NCBI GenBank assembly: GCA_003174035.1
Contig: PRDV01000069.1
Span: 1-11,707, forward strand
Origin: Candidatus Babelota bacterium
Lineage (GTDB): Bacteria; Babelota; Babeliae; Babelales; Babelaceae
Direction: 5' to 3'
Length of the DNA stretch: 11,707 nucleotides
Shown here: positions 7,082 to 11,707 of the stretch, piece after piece
How the letters are laid out: the number at the start of each line of letters is the position of its first letter
Numbering within the stretch: the first letter of the stretch is position 1
The notes under the pieces: generated by a model
What the model saw: only the letters and a program-made list of their open reading frames with translations
The model's database searches: none
What the model was told of the DNA's origin: nothing
Translations under genes and position numbers: made by a program

Positions 7082-7113
7082 TAACGCCCCCGATATGTAT
7101 CGGGGGCGTTATT
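7080..7113. terminator. Bidirectional hairpin terminator between convergent genes
   Basis: A perfect inverted repeat of 16 bp (7080-7095 with 7098-7113) has a core of CGCCCCCG/CGGGGGCG and AT-rich ends (AATAA/TTATT). It overlaps the TAA stop of the NlpC/P60 gene and lies 21 bases beyond the stop of the minus-strand gene at 7135. The A-rich upstream and T-rich downstream arms let it serve both directions. Confidence 0.85.
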
Positions 7114-7134
7114 AACAAGCCGAAACTGCATTAA

Positions 7135-8151
7135 TTAATGCGCCATCTGTCCTACAGGACGGGTTGGTGCAAGAGTAACAGGAACGCTGAATGGAATTTC
7201 ACAAGGCACTTTAATGCATGGTCTATGCGGGAATGTACAGCAAATGCATGTTTCATTCACTGTTCTTAGGCTGAAGCTATCATAAAGCGGCGGAATGCAG
7301 GCCTCATTATTACTAAATCCTGGGATAGTAGGAGTTCCTGGGAAGTTTAATGCGGTCAATCTGGCCGTTCTATAATATGCTGCGTCACATATAAGGGCAT
7401 TGAGACATTCTTGTACGTCACGAACTAATTGACAGCAATCTCTTCTGAATGCATAGGCTCGCACTTGCGGCGTTATTACTACGCCTGTTGCATTGCATAG
7501 GCGCGAGACAATCCAGTTGAAATTTGCCTCTTGGAAATTACCTGGTACATTTGGAATGGCGCCCATAAGTGGTACGACAATATCTAAAGAGGTTCCTATT
7601 ACGTCAATATTTCCTGCGATAAGATCTGCTAATGCCAGTCTAAAGCCATCGTTTGTGACATCATTAGGATAAAAAACAAATTTGCATTTGTGATCTAGGC
7701 AATGACACAATTGCGCCCATATTGAAACGTCGAAGCCACTTGCAAAGGATTTTGTCCCAATGTTGGTAATTGTTGTGAACGCATTTGATCCATCAGTGGT
7801 TCCGGAAAGATCAACGAATGCTACTCTTAACGCTTCATGTTTACGTGGGCAAGAATCATCGGAACGGGAAAGTCTGTTTTCGCATGAGCGGGATTTACTT
7901 TCCTTACTGCATGATGATTTGGATGAATGCTTATGATCCCTGCTTTCTTTGCTGCAGGATGATTTGGATGAACGTTTGTGCTCTTTGCTTGAGCTGCTTT
8001 TTGATTCATTCGAACATGATGACTTGCGATGCTTATCATGACGCTTATGCTTACCACTTCTGAAGATAATTTCATCTTCCATTTGGCTTGCCATTAAACC
8101 GCTCACGGTTATTAGAGCAAGCGCTAAACTAATAATTTTATTGAATTTCAT
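7135..8151 (-). CDS. Secreted solute-binding-fold (family 3) protein, second lobe largely deleted, Cys-rich tail
   Basis: This 338-residue protein is a paralogue of the gene at 8373-9758. Residues 1-21 form a signal peptide without a lipobox. Residues 31-100 are a basic, low-complexity linker of Ser, Lys, His and Cys (GKHKRHDKHRK, then a 15-residue repeat). From 107 the start of a periplasmic solute-binding domain is visible: LRVAFVDLSG, ASGFDVSIWAQLCHCL (137-152), and LALADLIAGNIDVIGTS (172-188), equivalent to the L..G..D motif. The domain re-enters at AYAFRRDCCQLVRDVQECLN (232-251), normally the return to lobe I. Only about 45 residues separate these, against about 185 in the paralogue, so most of lobe II is gone. 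The tail has CICC and further cysteines (302-317). AAGGGAG seven bases upstream fixes the start. No transporter genes are adjacent; ligand and role are unknown. Confidence 0.85.
   Translation of the reverse strand: MKFNKIISLALALITVSGLMASQMEDEIIFRSGKHKRHDKHRKSSCSNESKSSSSKEHKRSSKSSCSKESRDHKHSSKSSCSKESKSRSCENRLSRSDDSCPRKHEALRVAFVDLSGTTDGSNAFTTITNIGTKSFASGFDVSIWAQLCHCLDHKCKFVFYPNDVTNDGFRLALADLIAGNIDVIGTSLDIVVPLMGAIPNVPGNFQEANFNWIVSRLCNATGVVITPQVRAYAFRRDCCQLVRDVQECLNALICDAAYYRTARLTALNFPGTPTIPGFSNNEACIPPLYDSFSLRTVNETCICCTFPHRPCIKVPCEIPFSVPVTLAPTRPVGQMAH
7891..7980 (-). repeat. 45-bp in-frame tandem repeat (two copies) in the linker
   Basis: Codons 58-72 (HKRSSKSSCSKESRD) are repeated as 73-87 (HKHSSKSSCSKESKS). 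At DNA level GATGATTTGGATGAA occurs at 7913-7927 and 7958-7972, a 45-base period. It preserves frame and adds Cys, His and Lys residues to the linker. Confidence 0.85.
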
Positions 8152-8177
8152 AGAGGCTCTCCCTTTTTAAAAAAACG

Positions 8178-8207
8178 TGAATACTTCACTTCCTGTTTCT
8201 AACCCAA
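8178..8207 (-). promoter_or_regulatory. Putative promoter of the shorter solute-binding-fold gene
   Basis: On the minus strand TTGGGT (8202-8207) is 18 bases from TATTCA (8178-8183), about 26 bases before the ATG. The context AAGTATTCA followed by an A/T-rich run and AAGGGAG is shared with the paralogue at 9764-9784, which supports a conserved leader more than the boxes alone do. Confidence 0.45.
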
Positions 8208-8330
8208 TTATTACTCAGCTGTCTGCAAACCTTTCCTCCCCTTTATGTTGTACTTTGTATTGTCCTAACCAACATAAACCAAATTGCCTGTGCTACGCAA
8301 TATTTTGCCTGCCCAAATTTATGCATAAAA

Positions 8331-8359
8331 TACCCCGATGCATTTGGAGCATCGGGGTA
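8331..8359 (-). terminator. Rho-independent terminator of the 8373-9758 gene
   Basis: A perfect 11-bp stem, TACCCCGATGC with GCATCGGGGTA (8331-8341 with 8349-8359), has a 7-base loop. On the minus strand it is followed at once by TTTTAT and more T-rich sequence, and it begins 13 bases after the stop codon. It should insulate the downstream paralogue, which has its own promoter. The rest of the 8152-8372 spacer shows no gene. Confidence 0.88.
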
Positions 8360-8372
8360 GGTAATTACTAAT

Positions 8373-9758
8373 TTAAGCTATAGGAAATACGGTAAAGGTT
8401 GGTGTGCATGGTAATTCACATGAATGACGTCTAATGCATGGCTTGCATGGAACCGTGCAGCAGATGCAATGTTGGCTTACCGTGCGCTCTGCAAAACTTG
8501 CATACAGCGGTGGTGTGCAGAAGGCTGATATGAGTGTCGCAGTTGGGAATATCTCAGCGAGATTTTGCCAGAGTTGCGTATAGGTACCATTACAAATAAT
8601 CGCATTGAGACACTCTTGTAAGTCACGAATGAGTTGGCAACAATCTCTTCTGAGGATATAGCCAAATGAATCATCCTCATTAATTGGTAATTGATTTGGG
8701 ATGAATTTAATGCTGCTAGAAGAGGTATCTAGAGCTTCCTGTGACTTTGACCAAGGTGCTACTTGAAATTTCTGTAACGCTTTTCCGAGGTGTGTTTTAC
8801 CATATCCCCTTACATAGAGAACTTGGTATTTATCAGCTGCTCCAATAGGACCAAACTGGCTGAGATAATTAATTGGTTCTCGCACATGGGCATCAGCATT
8901 CGTAATGACATGCGCTTTAAAGTAATCTTCAGAGCGCCCAGCTGCCAATGCGCTCATACGAAGTTCTTTATACGCCGGGGAACTTTCTGATGAAGTTCCG
9001 AAGGTAACTTTATCTGTTTGCCACAGTTTGATAAGCGTTTTTTCAACTGAATCTGTTGATTCAACTACTGGAGAAAACTGTTTTTCATTCCAGATAACGT
9101 TTTGCCAGACTTCAAGAATATCACAATCTATGCCGATAAGCATATTTGTTTTGGCATTAAGTGTTGGGCCACCGAGTGGAAATTGAATTTCACGCCAGAT
9201 TTCTTCAGGGAAAGTACTACCCACAACGTCAATTTGTCCAGCCAGAAGCGCTGCAAATGCATCTGCAAAATTTCCAAAGACATCATCTCCACATCTGGTA
9301 AATCCTATGAATTCGGTATTGCGTTTCACGCATTTTGCAAGCAGACACCATAACGATGGATCAAACCCTGAAGCGGTGCCCGATGTTGGATTTGTTAGCG
9401 TGAGAATCGTAAGTGGAATGCCTCCCTCTATGCTATCGGTATCTGGAAATAGGTTGCTATTGTCAACCAGACCAATGCGTAGTGTATCCCCTGGGCAGCT
9501 ATCGTCGCTGGTACGTCTGCCACATTTCCTATCGCAGCTTCCATGATCTCGAGATTCTTTGCTGCAACGGTCATGTGACTCTTTGGATTTACTAGATCTC
9601 TTATGATCACGACTTCCAGAAGACCTTGATTGCTTTAGTCTCTTATCATGATGCTTATGTTTGCCGGCTCTATAAATAAATTCAGTTGATGCATCTGCAA
9701 CTAACCCACTGAGTGATAAAGCTGCAACTGCGAATGCTAACAGTATATTGAATTTCAT
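8373..9758 (-). CDS. Secreted transporter substrate-binding-domain (family 3) protein with basic linker and Cys-rich tail
   Basis: This 461-residue protein is the full-length member of the paralogue pair. Residues 1-23 form a signal peptide (no lipobox Cys). Residues 31-86 are a Lys/His/Ser/Arg-rich linker (GKHKHHDKR, SKESHD, SKESRDH). The family-3 solute-binding domain spans about 92-405: TLRIGLVDN (92-100), SGFDPSLWCLLAKCV (130-144), FADAFAALLAGQIDVVGSTF (164-183), a lobe II region (about 195-320, including TLIKLWQTDKVTFGTSS and the later GPIGAADKYQVLYVR), and the return DSFGYILRRDCCQLIRDLQ (363-381) with NGTYTQLWQNL (390-400), which matches the typical dGtY..i..kw ending. A conserved tail adds CICC and four or five more Cys (431-451). 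AAGGGAG five bases upstream fixes the start. There are no permease or ATPase genes nearby, so it may be an orphan binding protein or a surface protein. Confidence 0.88.
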   Translation of the reverse strand: MKFNILLAFAVAALSLSGLVADASTEFIYRAGKHKHHDKRLKQSRSSGSRDHKRSSKSKESHDRCSKESRDHGSCDRKCGRRTSDDSCPGDTLRIGLVDNSNLFPDTDSIEGGIPLTILTLTNPTSGTASGFDPSLWCLLAKCVKRNTEFIGFTRCGDDVFGNFADAFAALLAGQIDVVGSTFPEEIWREIQFPLGGPTLNAKTNMLIGIDCDILEVWQNVIWNEKQFSPVVESTDSVEKTLIKLWQTDKVTFGTSSESSPAYKELRMSALAAGRSEDYFKAHVITNADAHVREPINYLSQFGPIGAADKYQVLYVRGYGKTHLGKALQKFQVAPWSKSQEALDTSSSSIKFIPNQLPINEDDSFGYILRRDCCQLIRDLQECLNAIICNGTYTQLWQNLAEIFPTATLISAFCTPPLYASFAERTVSQHCICCTVPCKPCIRRHSCELPCTPTFTVFPIA

Positions 9759-9775
9759 AATGTCTCCCTTAAAAT

Positions 9776-9805
9776 TGAATACTTTTCTTCATCATTCATT
9801 GTTCA
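9776..9805 (-). promoter_or_regulatory. Putative promoter of the longer solute-binding-fold gene
   Basis: On the minus strand TGAACA (9800-9805) is 18 bases from TATTCA (9776-9781), about 17 bases before the ATG at 9758. The spacing and the AAGTATTCA context equal those of the paralogue at 8178-8207. The boxes are weak, and the distance to the start codon is short. Confidence 0.4.
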
Positions 9806-9945
9806 CCCGATATTCATCCCTCCTTTAGTGCCTAGTGTTATAGAGTGTTATGTTTTCTTAATATCAGTTAATGTAGTATGCCACTCCTACTTTAAAATAA
9901 TTGTCTGTGCTCATGCAATAATTTTATTGAGGAGTTGTGTCTGTT

Positions 9946-10149
9946 TCACTGAGTTATCATACATGCTGCGCGCTGTAATTTTTCAATATGCTTTTGTACG
10001 TCCCGCTGAATGGAAATCATCATATCCACGCACGCTTTATCACCTGCATTTTCAGCGTCTTGGATGGCATGTTTTTCGATAAACCAATTCAGTTCGCTTA
10101 ATGCATGGAGCATTTTTATCTTATTGTAGGTAGAATTATCAAGCATCAT
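9946..10149 (-). CDS. Small helical protein of unknown function
   Basis: This is a 67-residue protein with no family I recognise. It reads as two or three amphipathic helices (NKIKMLHALSELNWFIEKHA, 9-28; DAENAGDKACVDMMISIQRD, 31-50; VQKHIEKLQRAA, 51-62) and ends in CMITQ. No signal peptide or membrane segment is seen. The start chosen is the ATG at 10149, because AAGGG lies seven bases upstream. A longer frame from TTG at 10164 would swallow that ribosome site. The composition (charged, with regular hydrophobic spacing) looks like a real protein. The gene is divergent from enolase, with 80 bases between start codons. Confidence 0.65.
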   Translation of the reverse strand: MMLDNSTYNKIKMLHALSELNWFIEKHAIQDAENAGDKACVDMMISIQRDVQKHIEKLQRAACMITQ

Positions 10150-10229
10150 GCTAAAACCCTTCAAAATATAATGAAACTCATTTTATACTAGTCTCTACCA
10201 AACCATTAAAAAGGGTCAAGGGTTGTCTC

Positions 10230-11477
10230 ATGAAAATTCAGCGGATACTAGCTCGGGAAATTTTTGATTCATCTGGATGGCCAGCGCTCCAATGTGAACT
10301 CCATTTGGAAAAGGGGCACTATGTACTTGCATCAGTTCCTGCAGGTTCTTCGGTGGGGGCTTACGAGGCTATTGAGCTTCGTGATGGAACTGATCGTTTC
10401 AATGGTAAAGGTCTCTCAAAAGCAATCCATACGATTGAACATATTATCGCTCCACTCTTAGTGGAGCAAAAATTATCAGCGGTAGATATGGATCAACGCC
10501 TCATTGAGCTTGATGGAACGCCTGATAAATCTCGTCTGGGGGCGAATACCTTGTTGGCAGTAAGCATGGCTTTATATAAAGCTGAAGCTGTCGCTGAAGG
10601 TATAGAGTTATTTGAGTTTATAGCTGCTCTTGTAGGTGCTGAAACGGTTAGTTTGCCCTTTCCGCTTGTCGAGCTTATCGATGGAGGAGTACATGCAGAC
10701 AATAATGTCCCCATTCAAGAAATGCTGCTCATGCCTGTTGGAGCGCCAACATTCCGCTCGGCATTTGAGGTAACTGCGCTTGTTTTTCACGAATTTGGCA
10801 ACATCCTTAAAAAGCAGGGAAGGTCAACAGAAGTAGGGCAAGAAGGTGGTTATGCCTGCAATTTCAAAGATGAACGGGAAGCTTTCGATTTGATGATGGA
10901 GGCAATTGAGCACGTTAACAAAAAGCAGTCTCTGAGCTGTGTAATTGCTCTCGATGTCGCTTCCAGCCAGTTATATGATGTTGATAAGGGGCTTTATAAA
11001 TGGCATGATAGGTGGCTTACCAGTGATGAGATGATACATATGTATGAACAACTGGTTGCTCAGTATCCGATTTATTCAATAGAAGATGGGCTTGCTCAGG
11101 ACGACTGGGCTTCATGGACGACCTTAACACGGACACTGCAGGATAAGGTGCAAATTGTGGGTGATGATCTCTTGGTTACCAATAGCACCAGGATACTGCA
11201 CGCAAGTGAAGACAAAGCCGTAACCGCTGCTATCATAAAGCCCAATCAGGTTGGCACGGTTACTGAGACACTCCAGGCAATTATGCTCTGCAAGGAAAGA
11301 GGTCTTAATACCATTGTTTCACATCGTTCTTCAGAAACGGATGATACTTTTATTGCTGATCTTGCTGTTGGCGCAAGTGCTGGTCAAATTAAAGCAGGGA
11401 GCTGTAAGCGTCCTGTAAAATATAACCGACTGTTAGTTATTGAAGATACGCTCACCTTTCAAGTATTTGATACTTAA
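10230..11477 (+). CDS. eno: Divergent enolase (phosphopyruvate hydratase)
   Basis: Enolase converts 2-phosphoglycerate to phosphoenolpyruvate in glycolysis and is cytosolic and Mg-dependent. This copy has 415 residues, slightly short of the usual 430 or so. The active site is visible: GGVHADNN (152-159), PIQE with Glu164, EVGQEGGY (201-208) with Glu205, metal ligands Asp242 (ALDVASS), Glu285 (SIEDGLAQDDW) and Asp312 (VGDDLLVTN), catalytic Lys337 (IIKPNQVGT), SHRS (364-367) and Lys388. Normally invariant motifs are altered: the N-terminal DSRGNP is DSSGWP (13-18), VPSGAST is VPAGSSV (36-42), VGDEGGF is VGQEGGY, INGG is IDGG, SHRSGE is SHRSSE, and the GS..SRSDR..KYN loop is shortened to GSCKRPVKYN. 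AAGGG seven bases upstream supports the ATG. Its reading frame is intact and it is the only enolase seen here; the catalytic set argues it is functional. Confidence 0.95.
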   Translation: MKIQRILAREIFDSSGWPALQCELHLEKGHYVLASVPAGSSVGAYEAIELRDGTDRFNGKGLSKAIHTIEHIIAPLLVEQKLSAVDMDQRLIELDGTPDKSRLGANTLLAVSMALYKAEAVAEGIELFEFIAALVGAETVSLPFPLVELIDGGVHADNNVPIQEMLLMPVGAPTFRSAFEVTALVFHEFGNILKKQGRSTEVGQEGGYACNFKDEREAFDLMMEAIEHVNKKQSLSCVIALDVASSQLYDVDKGLYKWHDRWLTSDEMIHMYEQLVAQYPIYSIEDGLAQDDWASWTTLTRTLQDKVQIVGDDLLVTNSTRILHASEDKAVTAAIIKPNQVGTVTETLQAIMLCKERGLNTIVSHRSSETDDTFIADLAVGASAGQIKAGSCKRPVKYNRLLVIEDTLTFQVFDT

Positions 11478-11494
11478 AAAGACTTCCGTGATGA

Positions 11495-11707
11495 TTAGTA
11501 ACGAGCATAGAGTTGAAAATAGACAACGGCTACGACCAGCACTGCTATAATCCAATTTTTTGGATCTTTGAAAACATACAAGAATTTTTTGTTGTGCTCT
11601 TTTTCCCATGATTTCATGAGTGATAGTGCTTCCTCGTAGGGGAAATTATGTAACGGCATGCTCTCTATGGCGTTTAATTGAACATCATTTTTGAGCAGTG
11701 GGTTTGC
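11495..11707 (-). CDS. C-terminal part of a membrane-anchored protein (5' end outside window)
   Basis: An open frame from the window edge to TAA at 11495-11497 encodes the last 70 residues. The soluble part ends with NFPYEEALSLMKSWEKEHNKK (21-41), then FLYVFKDPKN. A single hydrophobic helix, NWIIAVLVVAVVYFQLYARY, follows and ends the protein, so this looks like a C-tail-anchored or otherwise C-terminally membrane-bound protein. I do not recognise a family. It is convergent with enolase, with 17 bases between the stop codons and no hairpin in that gap. Confidence 0.7.
   Translation of the reverse strand, partial: ANPLLKNDVQLNAIESMPLHNFPYEEALSLMKSWEKEHNKKFLYVFKDPKNWIIAVLVVAVVYFQLYARY

Noticed and set aside
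7827..8075. 82-residue minus-strand frame and the overlapping plus-strand frame at 7785-8063
   Set aside because: Both are shadows of the repetitive linker-coding region of the solute-binding-fold gene, with no ribosome site and biased composition created by the repeat.
9916..9929. AT-only palindrome CAATAATTTTATTG after the small gene as a terminator
   Set aside because: The stem is weak, six mostly A-T pairs with a 2-base loop, and no T-run follows in the right direction.
9828..10082. 84-residue plus-strand frame
   Set aside because: It overlaps the small helical gene antisense, lacks a ribosome site and has a composition unlike its neighbours.

Overview
The window looks like a stretch of a small-genome, host-dependent bacterium. 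The best guess is Candidatus Dependentiae (TM6/Babeliae). Chlamydia-like or other protist-associated bacteria are the main alternatives. The guess rests on overall style, not on a marker gene: secreted ankyrin-type proteins with an F-box-like segment, an expanded family of secreted solute-binding-fold proteins with Lys/His/Ser-rich linkers and Cys-rich tails, no permease or ATPase beside them, moderate-to-low GC, and very divergent versions of housekeeping enzymes (enolase, MutY). No RNA gene, CRISPR array, insertion sequence or phage gene was seen.

Layout. 1-889 (-): 5'-complete but window-truncated gene for a secreted ankyrin-repeat protein. 1035-2326 (+): a MutY-like DNA glycosylase, then a DUF1622 membrane protein. 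2327-3625 (-): a secreted coiled-coil protein of unknown function and a site-2-protease-type (M50) membrane metallopeptidase, separated by a diverged 33-bp tandem repeat. 3806-5680 (-): an intact 510-residue secreted protein with ankyrin-like helices and, directly downstream of it, a deletion remnant of a tandem paralogue. 5852-7081 (+): a secreted NlpC/P60 peptidoglycan hydrolase, divergent from the previous gene, with a well-formed promoter in the shared spacer. 7135-9758 (-): two paralogous secreted proteins with a family-3 solute-binding fold, each with its own promoter-like element. A hairpin terminator follows each gene. 9946-10149 (-): a small helical protein. 10230-11477 (+): a divergent enolase. 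11495-11707 (-): the 3' end of a gene for a C-terminally membrane-anchored protein.

How it fits together. Housekeeping functions (enolase, DNA glycosylase, M50 protease) are mixed with proteins that carry signal peptides and probably act in the envelope or outside the cell. The most original element is the solute-binding-fold pair. Both proteins keep the outer lobe of the fold, a basic Ser/His/Lys linker and a conserved Cys-rich tail. The shorter one has lost most of the second lobe, so it is unlikely to be a conventional transporter receptor. The ankyrin/F-box-like proteins and the remnant point to birth and death of secreted, possibly host-directed proteins. No lineage or function was tested by a database search.
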